Assembly (NCBI GenBank): GCA_052379845.1
Contig: JBQTCF010000012.1
From: Roseinatronobacter sp052379845
GTDB taxonomy: Bacteria; Pseudomonadota; Alphaproteobacteria; Rhodobacterales; Rhodobacteraceae
Length of the DNA: 64,000 nucleotides
Reading direction: 5' to 3' (one strand)
Below are positions 55,521 through 62,822 of the stretch, in pieces. A program made the position numbers and the translations under genes. The notes below the pieces were generated by a model. That model was not told the origin of the DNA. It saw only the letters and a list, made by a program, of their open reading frames with translations, and did no database searches. Positions within the stretch are counted from its first letter, which is position 1; every line of letters starts with the position of its first letter.

Positions 55521-56960
55521 TCATTCTAGTTTCTCCAGCTTCTCCTGATCCACCCAACCCTCAATCGACACGACAACCCCATCTTTATTTGCGCGTAATT
55601 CAACACCGGCTGCGGTTGCCACAGCTCGAAGTGTATCTGCTCCCTCGAAGTCGCGGGCCAAACGCATTTCGCGCCATTTCTCTGCAACCCTCATAGCTTT
55701 TCGCGTTAAATGAGCATACTTTGCGTCTCCACTTACAAAAACGAAGCCAAAGTCTTCCTCAAATTTGGCCCAGTCCCAGTTTCGCGTTTCATCGGTTAAT
55801 AGCCCGACCAATCTGGCTGATGCCAGTAACTCGCCAAAAGCTCCAAAGCGATGTAAACGGTGCAACTCTTCAATAACCTTTGGCGTGTTGAGATCACCTT
55901 TCAGAGCATTAAGCATCCCCTCTGGAATTCGACCTAGCTTGACGCCGTCAGTATCTCGACGCCACTGCTTAAGTATTTCTGTCGCCTCGTTTGCTTTGTG
56001 TTCAGTCCAATCCATCGGACTGCGATAATGCGTCGACAGCATCACAAACCGGATCACCTCGCCCGGCCAACCCTGATCCAGCAAATCCCGCACCGTAAAG
56101 AAATTGCCCAAAGACTTGGACATCTTCTTGCCGTCCACTTGCACCATCTCGTTATGCAGCCAGTAGCGCGCAAACCCCGCATCGGGATGCGCGCAGCAGC
56201 TTTGCGCGATCTCATTCTCATGATGGGGGAATTGCAAATCGATCCCGCCCCCATGAATGTCAAAACTGGCCCCCAGCAAGTCATGGCTCATGGCCGAGCA
56301 TTCGATATGCCACCCCGGACGCCCCCAGCCCCATGGGCTGTCCCAGCCAGGCAGCCCCGCATCGGAGGGTTTCCAAAGCACAAAATCCATCGGGTCGCGC
56401 TTATAGGGCGCCACTTCCACCCGCGCGCCCGCAATCATGTCATCGACAGACCGCCCCGACAGCCGCCCGTAATCGGGATAAGACCGCACATCAAACAACA
56501 CATGGCCCGACACCTCATAGGCATGGCCCTTGGCAATCAACCCCTCGATCATCGCGATCATCTGCGTGATATACTGTGTCGCGCGCGGCTCATGGTTCGG
56601 GCGCAGTGCCCCCAAGGCGTCCATATCGGCGTGATACCAGCCAATCGTTTCATCGCTCAGCGCCTGCACAATCGCATTCAGCGGGCGGGCGTCGCCCTCG
56701 GCCTGCATCTGTGCGGCGCGCGCGTTGATCTTGTCATCCACATCGGTGAAATTGCGCACATAGGTCACATGATCCGCACCATAAACATGGCGCAGCAACC
56801 GGTACAACACGTCAAACACCACCACCGGGCGCGCATTGCCCAGATGCGCGCGGTCATAGACAGTGGGGCCACAGACATACATCCGGACATTCTCAGCGTC
56901 CAGCGGGGTGAAATCTTCCCGCTTGCGGGTGCGCGTATTATGCAACCGTATCTTGGTCAT
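55521..56960 (-). CDS. cysS: Cysteinyl-tRNA synthetase with compositionally alien 3' third
   Basis: 479-residue class I synthetase charging tRNA-Cys. Zinc/active-site start MYVCGPTVYDRAHLGNARP (HIGH-type HLGN), KMSKS loop KKMSKSLGNFF and the downstream anticodon domain are present and in frame. Codon use changes sharply near 56010: from there to the stop (about the last 160 codons) the DNA is visibly richer in A/T than its neighbours. The protein still reads through, so the gene looks mosaic rather than broken. Confidence 0.95.
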   Translation of the reverse strand: MTKIRLHNTRTRKREDFTPLDAENVRMYVCGPTVYDRAHLGNARPVVVFDVLYRLLRHVYGADHVTYVRNFTDVDDKINARAAQMQAEGDARPLNAIVQALSDETIGWYHADMDALGALRPNHEPRATQYITQMIAMIEGLIAKGHAYEVSGHVLFDVRSYPDYGRLSGRSVDDMIAGARVEVAPYKRDPMDFVLWKPSDAGLPGWDSPWGWGRPGWHIECSAMSHDLLGASFDIHGGGIDLQFPHHENEIAQSCCAHPDAGFARYWLHNEMVQVDGKKMSKSLGNFFTVRDLLDQGWPGEVIRFVMLSTHYRSPMDWTEHKANEATEILKQWRRDTDGVKLGRIPEGMLNALKGDLNTPKVIEELHRLHRFGAFGELLASARLVGLLTDETRNWDWAKFEEDFGFVFVSGDAKYAHLTRKAMRVAEKWREMRLARDFEGADTLRAVATAAGVELRANKDGVVVSIEGWVDQEKLEKLE

Positions 56961-57155
56961 GTCCTCTCCTCTCGGGCCATGCTGGCGCGCGGGCGGGGAT
57001 CAGTCGATCAGGGAAATGAAAACAAGACCGCCCGCCGTGAACTCAGCGGCAAATGCAGCAGCAAATCATGCGGGTCAAGGTGTTCATCGCGTGACCATAC
57101 GCGCGCGCCGCGCCCGTGCCAAGCCGAAAACCTCTGGAAGGCCCCAAAAAGCCAA

Positions 57156-57187
57156 AGCCCGCGCCTTTGGGAGGAAGAGCGCGGGCT
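57156..57187 (-). terminator. Hairpin terminator downstream of the DUF5368 gene
   Basis: On the minus strand AGCCCGCGC/GCGCGGGCT (9 bp, 14-nt loop) is followed by TTTGGCTTTTT. It lies 64 nt after the DUF5368 stop within the 290-nt gap before cysS; the rest of that gap shows no gene. Confidence 0.65.
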
Positions 57188-57250
57188 GGCTGGCCACCGC
57201 AGACATTCAAACAATGCCGCAGGCCATGTCTTGATCGTCACACAAAGGCG

Positions 57251-57607
57251 TCAGATGTCAGCTTCCTTCCCCCGAACCAACGACTGAACCACATAGACCA
57301 GAATCGCGAACCCCACGGCCCCCGCTGCAAAAACACCCAACAGCACAATCCAGTCTACCGGCCCGCCAATGTCACGAAACCCCGAATTCGTCATCATCAA
57401 CACAAACGCGACAGCAGCCACCCCGCCCAACGGCATGGACACTTGCGCCAACAGGAATTTGCGCATCGACATCGCGCGATCACGCACCAGGACATAGATA
57501 TACCCCAGCGTCACAATCACAGCGACCACGACCATGGCCCAGAACACCCCGCGCCCGAACATTTCCTCGAACACGGCCAATAACGTCATCAGGGTGAGGT
57601 CTTCCAT
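57251..57607 (-). CDS. DUF5368-family membrane protein
   Basis: 118-residue protein with three predicted TM helices (about 23-42, 57-72 and 84-107). No catalytic motif. SD AAGGA lies 7 nt before the ATG. It follows the sulfide:quinone oxidoreductase gene on the same strand by 82 nt, separated by a hairpin and the dispersed motif. The role is unknown; a quinone-oxidoreductase association would be an inference from position alone. Confidence 0.8.
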   Translation of the reverse strand: MEDLTLMTLLAVFEEMFGRGVFWAMVVVAVIVTLGYIYVLVRDRAMSMRKFLLAQVSMPLGGVAAVAFVLMMTNSGFRDIGGPVDWIVLLGVFAAGAVGFAILVYVVQSLVRGKEADI

Positions 57608-57632
57608 ATTTTCATCCTTTCATACGGGCGGT

Positions 57633-57653
57633 TTCATCTTGCCCAAAATACTC
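57633..57653 (-). repeat. Dispersed intergenic motif, copy 3 (GAGTATTT-N2-GGCAAGATGAA)
   Basis: Third copy, in the sense direction and 25 nt before the DUF5368 start. It is preceded on the minus strand by a perfect 8-bp GC hairpin (57662-57681). Confidence 0.6.
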
Positions 57654-57661
57654 GCGGGGGG

Positions 57662-57681
57662 CCGGGGGCGGCAGCCCCCGG
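57662..57681 (-). terminator. Hairpin after the SQR gene
   Basis: CCGGGGGC (57662-57669), GGCA loop, GCCCCCGG (57674-57681). On the minus strand it begins 8 nt after the SQR stop and is followed, after a C-rich stretch, by GAGTATTTT of the dispersed motif, which may serve as a weak U-rich tail. Confidence 0.5.
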
Positions 57682-57689
57682 GGGCAAGG

Positions 57690-59012
57690 TCAGGCACGAC
57701 CGCGCAGCATGGCATTATACGTGGCTTTCAGCGCAACTTCCTTCATCAACCAGCTGATCCACAACTCCTCCAGCGGGGCAATCACGCCGGGAAAGGACGG
57801 AACAAGACGGTCGTTGTAATCGAACTCGATCAACATCGCGCGCCCGATCCGGGTGATCATGGGACATGACGTATACCCGTCGAAGAACTTGGTCCCCTCC
57901 CTGCCCGCCAATTCGCTGACAAGATGATCTTCCACAACCGGCTGATGCCACTTGACACTGGCCGCAGTCTTGCCCTTTGGGACACCGTTGATATCACCAA
58001 TACCGAACACATTGGGGTAGCGCCTGTGGCGCAAACTGTGCGGGTCAACCTCGATCCAGCCCTGATCTGTCCATTTGTCGCCCCAAGACAATCCGGACTC
58101 GCGCACGACTTGCGGCGCGCGTTGCGGGGGGATCACGTTGATGAAATCATACGCTGTCGTCACATCGCCGTCGGGCGTTGCATAGGTTGCTTGCTTGGTG
58201 CCCGGATCAATCGCCTTCAGAACATGCTGCCAGCGATAGGCGATATCACGATCCGTGAAAATCTGCCGCACACGGTGATCGACAATGGGCACACCAAACA
58301 GGTTCGTGGCCTGCGCGTTGTAAATGAACTCACATTTGCTGCGGTTGCCCTTGGTGGTCGCAATATCCTCGGCCAGCATGACCAGCTTAAGGGGGGCGCC
58401 TGCACATTTCATTTCAGTCGCCGGGCGGCCAAACAGCCCAACCCCGCCTTCATCGGTGAATTTATCCAGCGCCTGCCAACTAAGTTCTGCATGTTCGGGG
58501 CTGGCGTAATGGGCGGCAATACCGTTTTGCGGGCCTGCCATGCTCAGGTCAAACCCTTCAATCGCGTCCCAGTCCAGCACCAGCCCTGTGGCAACGATCA
58601 GGTAATCATACTCTATGCGCTGCCCACCCGTTGTGGTGACGCGGTTTGCGTCCGGGTCCAGTTCGGCGGCATATTCATTCACATAGGTTATGCCACGCGG
58701 CAGCCATTGCTGCGTTGACGACACAGCATAATCTGCCTTGCGCAGCCCCGAGGCGATCAGTGTGAAACCCGGTTGATACCAATGCTGCGGGCGCCCGTCC
58801 AGAATGGTAATCTGCGCACCGTCCAGCCGTTCTGACAAACGGTTTGCAATCGCCGTGCCCCCTGCGCCCGCCCCCAGGATCAGAATACGCGCATTGGTGC
58901 GTTGCGCCTGTGCCGGTTTGCCCGCCGCCCCCATGGCGAAAGCTGCACTACCACCCGCCGCAAGCCCCATGAACCCGCGTCGGTTCGTGGCCAGTTTTTG
59001 CAGATCCATCAT
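57690..59012 (-). CDS. sqr: Type II sulfide:quinone oxidoreductase with Tat signal
   Basis: 440-residue flavoprotein oxidising sulfide to sulfane sulfur with quinone reduction. FAD-binding ILILGAGAGGTAIANRLS (43-60); redox cysteines Cys203 (EMKCAGAP) and Cys383 (GYTSCPMIT) match the two-Cys type II layout of human SQOR; the third Cys of type I is Ala (NGIAAHY). An N-terminal twin-arginine signal TNRRGFMGLAAGGSAAF (9-25) ending APAQA-like PAQAQ predicts periplasmic export. A G8 tract serves as the Shine-Dalgarno. Confidence 0.9.
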   Translation of the reverse strand: MMDLQKLATNRRGFMGLAAGGSAAFAMGAAGKPAQAQRTNARILILGAGAGGTAIANRLSERLDGAQITILDGRPQHWYQPGFTLIASGLRKADYAVSSTQQWLPRGITYVNEYAAELDPDANRVTTTGGQRIEYDYLIVATGLVLDWDAIEGFDLSMAGPQNGIAAHYASPEHAELSWQALDKFTDEGGVGLFGRPATEMKCAGAPLKLVMLAEDIATTKGNRSKCEFIYNAQATNLFGVPIVDHRVRQIFTDRDIAYRWQHVLKAIDPGTKQATYATPDGDVTTAYDFINVIPPQRAPQVVRESGLSWGDKWTDQGWIEVDPHSLRHRRYPNVFGIGDINGVPKGKTAASVKWHQPVVEDHLVSELAGREGTKFFDGYTSCPMITRIGRAMLIEFDYNDRLVPSFPGVIAPLEELWISWLMKEVALKATYNAMLRGRA

Positions 59013-59053
59013 CGAATCCCCCCCCGAATTTCATCAATATACATACTCAACAC

Positions 59054-59081
59054 ATCATATATCTATTTAAGAATGTATGAT
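59054..59081. promoter_or_regulatory. Inverted repeat in the sqr/DUF4394 divergent region
   Basis: ATCATATAT (59054-59062) and ATGTATGAT (59073-59081) pair at 8 of 9 positions across a 10-bp spacer, inside a distinctly AT-rich stretch (59030-59095). It lies 42 nt before the sqr start and probably overlaps promoter elements. The regulator is not encoded nearby. Confidence 0.4.
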
Positions 59082-59204
59082 CCAGATCAAATAACCGCAC
59101 TCGAAGACTTATCTTCACGGCGCTGTGATGGGCGCGCTGAAACTTTCGCGGGATTGGCCTCGTTCCGACTGCATCAACCAACCCAACCGGAAATGGAGAA
59201 TTTC

Positions 59205-59978
59205 ATGCGCAAGCTTACAGCACCGGCCCTTATGGCGGCCTTTATGGCCACCGGGGCCACCGCAGGCACAGCAATCGGCCTTGCAGGGGACAGAACACTT
59301 GTGTCAATCGATCTGGACAGCGCGCAAGTTACCGGAATGCAGGATATCGATTATGACGGGCGTATTCTGGGCATTGATTTTCGCCCGGCCACCGGCCGGA
59401 TCATTGCGGTGACCGACGGGTTTGACGTGGTTAACGTGACCCCCGAAACCGGCGCATGGGAAGCGCTGGTCACGATGGACACGCCGCTGGACCATGCACA
59501 AGGCGATGTTGTCATTGTTGACATCAACCCCGCCGCTGATGCACTGCGCTTCATGTCAGGCACGACCAACCACCGTGTCAATCTGGGCAGCGGGGCGGTT
59601 ATGGTGGATGGCAGCCTGACCTTTACGGACGGCACGGAAGGCATGCCCATGGTCGGCGCAACGGCCTATTCCAATTCCTTCGGGCAGCCCGACAGCACGA
59701 TGATGTATAATATCGACACGCAGCGGGCCGCGCTTTTGCGCCAAACCGCCCCCAATGATGGCGACAATGTCGTGATCGGCGCGACGGGGGCAACATTTGA
59801 CGGCCCCATTGCCTTTGACATTGCCACCACAGCCGACGGGGAAAACACAGCCTGGCTGGTGGCAAACGGGGCGTTCCACACGCTGGATCTGGCCACGGGC
59901 ATGGTTACCGAAAGCTGGCACATCGAGGCGCTGGATGTTGTGCTGCGCGATGTAACGGTATTTCACCCCGCGCAGTGA
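59205..59978 (+). CDS. Secreted DUF4394-domain protein
   Basis: 257-residue predicted periplasmic beta-propeller-like protein. A signal peptide MRKLTAPALMAAFMATGATA is followed by a DUF4394 domain (about 25-255) with recurrent GRxxGIDFRPATG, FSGTTNHRVN-like MSGTTNHRVNL and GGTAYSNSF-like repeats. ATG 59205 has SD GGAGA at 5-6 nt; ATG 59193 overlaps that SD. Function unknown. It is the last complete host gene before the prophage. Confidence 0.88.
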   Translation: MRKLTAPALMAAFMATGATAGTAIGLAGDRTLVSIDLDSAQVTGMQDIDYDGRILGIDFRPATGRIIAVTDGFDVVNVTPETGAWEALVTMDTPLDHAQGDVVIVDINPAADALRFMSGTTNHRVNLGSGAVMVDGSLTFTDGTEGMPMVGATAYSNSFGQPDSTMMYNIDTQRAALLRQTAPNDGDNVVIGATGATFDGPIAFDIATTADGENTAWLVANGAFHTLDLATGMVTESWHIEALDVVLRDVTVFHPAQ

Positions 59979-60047
59979 CGATTGCGAAGGTTTTTTGACT
60001 GGCCCGAAGCGTAGCGTAAAGGGTTCACACCAATGAACACGGGCCAA

Positions 60048-60079
60048 GGGGGCGCAAGGCATCAGGCCGTGCGCCCCCT
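60048..60079 (+). terminator. Terminator after the DUF4394 gene
   Basis: GGGGGCGCA/TGCGCCCCC 9-bp stem with a 14-nt loop, 70 nt after the stop codon and just outside the prophage terminus. A second inverted pair TGGCCCG (60000) / CGGGCCA (60040) precedes it. There is no long T-run. Confidence 0.5.
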
Positions 60080-60107
60080 GTTCATATTGGCAATTCCAGT
60101 GACGGCT

Positions 60108-60192
60108 TTCAATAGGTTTGATACCGGCTGATTTTTTTGTGGTTGTTTTTCAATGGGTTGCGAAGGGGCCATTTCACGGGGTTTGATACCTT
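60108..60192 (+). repeat. Three direct repeats at the phage left end (candidate transposase-binding sites)
   Basis: Copies begin at 60108, 60149 and 60173 and share TTTCA, four variable bases and GGTT, with copies 1 and 3 also sharing GGTTTGATACC. Copy-to-copy distances are 41 and 24 bp. Number, orientation and distance from the terminus resemble Mu L1-L3. Confidence 0.55.
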
Positions 60193-60305
60193 TTGTCCTG
60201 TTTTCGGGCGAAAGCGCCTGATCAGTGCGCGGGGCGCTGAAAATTATTCAATAAAATCAATGGTGGGTTTTTGAGATCGTGCGCAAAATAGCGCACGAAA
60301 TACGA

Positions 60306-60833
60306 TCAGATTTTGTCAGTGGACACTACACTTCGTGGATTGAGGTTTAGCGTTTTACCAACGTCATTCGGTTGACCAACTTTCAGTTCGGTCCCGATGT
60401 TGCCTTGCAGGATTTCTGACCTCAACTTTACGACCCTACAGGCATAGTCAGTGGCGAGTTCATGAGGGTTGCCGCCATATAACAGGCCATCTTTGAAGAC
60501 GCTCCCCCCGCTAGATTTCTCAACATATTTCTGAGTGTGATTGATCTCTGCAATCATGTGTTCGATCACAACGCGAGCGGCTACCTCTGTCGCCTCAATG
60601 TCTGAAACGGCCTGCGTTGTTTTGTCTGTCAACCCAAGCAGCCAGTCCGCCGAAACCTCGAAGGTTGTGCAGATAGTCTGAATCACTTCGATACCCGGCG
60701 ATGCAGCACCCGACTTGAGCATATATTTCTCAAGGGTGCGCTTTGGAATGCCTGACTGATCAGCCATTTCTTGCGCTGTTGCGGCGAGTTCATCCTTCAA
60801 TTGGCGTAGCCGATCAGAAAAAACCGCCTTCAC
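60306..60833 (-). CDS. Phage XRE/CI-type repressor
   Basis: 175-residue predicted lysogeny repressor. N-terminal XRE HTH (about 5-70; AQEMADQSGIPKRTLEKYM). The C-terminal half has no LexA/S24 protease motif, so induction by RecA cleavage is unlikely. It is transcribed away from the early operon, as in Mu. Base composition (less GC, for example ACAACGTGGC-poor codons) differs from the host. A small hairpin CGTGCGC/GCGCACG (60279-60298) follows its stop. Confidence 0.88.
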   Translation of the reverse strand: MKAVFSDRLRQLKDELAATAQEMADQSGIPKRTLEKYMLKSGAASPGIEVIQTICTTFEVSADWLLGLTDKTTQAVSDIEATEVAARVVIEHMIAEINHTQKYVEKSSGGSVFKDGLLYGGNPHELATDYACRVVKLRSEILQGNIGTELKVGQPNDVGKTLNLNPRSVVSTDKI

Positions 60834-60837
60834 TGCG

Positions 60838-60877
60838 ATACCCCCTGAAATACCCTTATTAGGGTATAATATACCCT
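60838..60877. promoter_or_regulatory. Phage operator and early-promoter region
   Basis: ATACCCT-TATT-AGGGTAT forms a perfect 7-bp-arm palindrome (60850-60867). Additional half-sites ATACCCC (60838-60844) and ATACCCT (60871-60877) flank it. TATAAT occurs at 60865-60870, overlapping the palindrome, so repressor or Ner binding would block the early promoter. It lies between the divergent repressor and ner genes. Confidence 0.65.
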
Positions 60878-60895
60878 CATCAGGAGGGATTTGCC

Positions 60896-61102
60896 TTGCC
60901 TAGGTTAGACGATAATACAGATGAGCGTAATCGCCAAGTCAAGGCGCGCTTCATACTGCAAGGGACATCGCTGCACGCATGGTACCTCAAAAACGGCGTA
61001 GCGCCCCAGAACGCAAGCAAGGCTCTTTCGGGTAGCTGGAGTGGACCTAAGGCAGGCGCACTGGTGCAACGGATACTCGACGCGGCAGGGGTTGAAAAAT
61101 GA
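60896..61102 (+). CDS. Ner-like phage DNA-binding regulator
   Basis: 68-residue small HTH protein (RFILQGTSLHAWYLKNGVAPQNASKAL) resembling Mu Ner, a negative regulator of early transcription. It uses a TTG start with a strong AGGAGGG Shine-Dalgarno 8 nt upstream; no ATG is available. Its stop overlaps the transposase ATG (ATGA), giving coupled translation. Confidence 0.8.
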   Translation: MPRLDDNTDERNRQVKARFILQGTSLHAWYLKNGVAPQNASKALSGSWSGPKAGALVQRILDAAGVEK

Positions 61103-62754
61103 CCTTGGTTCGCGTGACAGACCTTCTTGGAATAAAGAGCATCCCGAACAACCGAACCGCTGCAACCGGTTGGCTGCAAAGACAATCGATTGCAACGCAC
61201 ACGTCCGAAGATGATGGCAGAAAACCTGTTTCCGTTCGCCTTTCCGACCTTCCCGCCGATGTTCGCCTTGCCTATCTGCAACGCCAGCTTGACGGGCTGG
61301 GGCTTGATCAGGGCGAATATGACGACGCGGCGCACCGGCTGTTCATGGAAGCCGCGACCGCGCGGCGGGAACGGGCAGAGCGCAAGGCGCAAGTGGCGGA
61401 AATTGAGGGTTGGGACTGGCCTGCCTACCCGACTATCTGGCGGCGCTGGAATGAGCTGCCAGAGGCGCAACGGCTGGAAGCGCGCGAAGGCAAGCGCGCG
61501 GCGGTCAAGGCGCTGGCCTTGCCAGCCCTGCGCGACAAGACCAGCATTTCAGCGCTGGAATGGGTTTCGCTGGACGGTCGGACACAAGACTTCTGGGTGA
61601 TCACAGAAGACGGCAAGACGGTGCGCCCGACCATGCTGGCCCTTGTGGACGTGGCGACTAACAAGGTGCTGGATTTCGAACTTGCCCCGTCTGAGAATGC
61701 CGTTGCCACTGTGCGCCTGATCAAGCGCACCTGCGAAACCTACGGGATTTTCGACCGGCTTTATACCGACAATGGCAGCGCCTTTGCCGGTCATCTGGTG
61801 GCCGGGGGCAACCCGCACAAGTTCCGCAATGCGAAGGGCGTGGGCAAGGTCCAGCCCATGGGCATTTGCAAGATCATGGGGATCGATCTGACCTTTGCGC
61901 TACCTGCGAACGCGCAAGCCAAGATCGCGGAACGTGCCTTTGCCAGCCTGTCGCGGGTCATCGATGACCGGCCCGAATTCAAAGGCGCACATGCGGGGCA
62001 CAAGCCGGGGGCAAGCCCTGACACATCTGTTAGCCCCGTGCCGATCGAGATGGCGATGGCCGTGATCCAGCGCGAAATCAGGCGGCACAACACAGAAGCG
62101 GGGCGGCGCGCGCAAGGGGCGCGGGGCCGGTCTTATGATCAGGTCTTTGAAGACCAGATGCAGCACCGGGCACGGCGGCAACCAACCGCGCGCCAGCTTT
62201 ATCTTGCCGGTCTGGTTTGGAAGCCGGTTGCGGTTGACCGCTGGGGCCGCGTCACGGTGAATGGCTGGACCTATGGCGGGCATAGCACGCAAGAGGCGCT
62301 GTTGCGCTTCCATGGCAGGGACAAGCGCATTCTTCTGGGGCGTGATCCGCATGATTTCAACGCCCCGGCGATTGCCTATGACGAAGACGGGCGCTTGATC
62401 TGCGAAGGGATCGAACCTGTCGCGCGTGGCAAGTATGGCAGTGTTGACGGCATTCGGGACGCGGCGCGCAACCGCAAGGCCGCAGGGCAAGCCGTGAAAG
62501 CGGCCGAGGCTGCAAACAACTATCTCGAAAATCATGAGACAGATCAGCTTCTTGCCAAGCTGGATGCGAATATTGCCGCAAGGCCGAATGCCGCGCCGCA
62601 GGGCAACGGGGTTCTTGCCCCTGAGTTCAAGATGCCCCTGCGCGACAAGGCAAAGGCTAAACCAGAGGAAATTCAGGCAGTTCCGGCTGAATTTTACAAG
62701 AACATGGATGCAGCGCTTTGGGCCAAACGGTCGGGGCGGAGCAAGTCGGCATGA
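61099..62754 (+). CDS. MuA-type DDE transposase
   Basis: 551-residue transposase. A Mu-type winged HTH at about 1-65 (GWLQRQS... VRLSDLPADVRLAYL) is followed by the retroviral-integrase-like core with D159 (SLDGRT), D224 (TDNGSAF) and E278 (AKIAERAF); the spacings 65 and 54 match Mu (67 and 56). A Mu C-terminal beta-barrel-like region covers about 365-440. Only about 65-95 residues separate the HTH from the core, versus about 170 in Mu, so one end-binding subdomain appears missing. Confidence 0.93.
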   Translation: MTLVRVTDLLGIKSIPNNRTAATGWLQRQSIATHTSEDDGRKPVSVRLSDLPADVRLAYLQRQLDGLGLDQGEYDDAAHRLFMEAATARRERAERKAQVAEIEGWDWPAYPTIWRRWNELPEAQRLEAREGKRAAVKALALPALRDKTSISALEWVSLDGRTQDFWVITEDGKTVRPTMLALVDVATNKVLDFELAPSENAVATVRLIKRTCETYGIFDRLYTDNGSAFAGHLVAGGNPHKFRNAKGVGKVQPMGICKIMGIDLTFALPANAQAKIAERAFASLSRVIDDRPEFKGAHAGHKPGASPDTSVSPVPIEMAMAVIQREIRRHNTEAGRRAQGARGRSYDQVFEDQMQHRARRQPTARQLYLAGLVWKPVAVDRWGRVTVNGWTYGGHSTQEALLRFHGRDKRILLGRDPHDFNAPAIAYDEDGRLICEGIEPVARGKYGSVDGIRDAARNRKAAGQAVKAAEAANNYLENHETDQLLAKLDANIAARPNAAPQGNGVLAPEFKMPLRDKAKAKPEEIQAVPAEFYKNMDAALWAKRSGRSKSA

Positions 62755-62822
62755 GGGACGGTGCAACGTCCCCCATGCCATTCAACCGGGGCCAAGGCCC
62801 CTTGCAGTGAACGCAGACAACA

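Noticed and set aside
55998..57287. 429-codon plus-strand frame
   Set aside because: Antisense to the clear cysS gene; His/Arg-rich shadow with no domain.
60279..60298. Hairpin CGTGCGC/GCGCACG as terminator of the phage repressor
   Set aside because: The stem is short (7 bp) and no U-run follows on the minus strand; noted only in the repressor entry.
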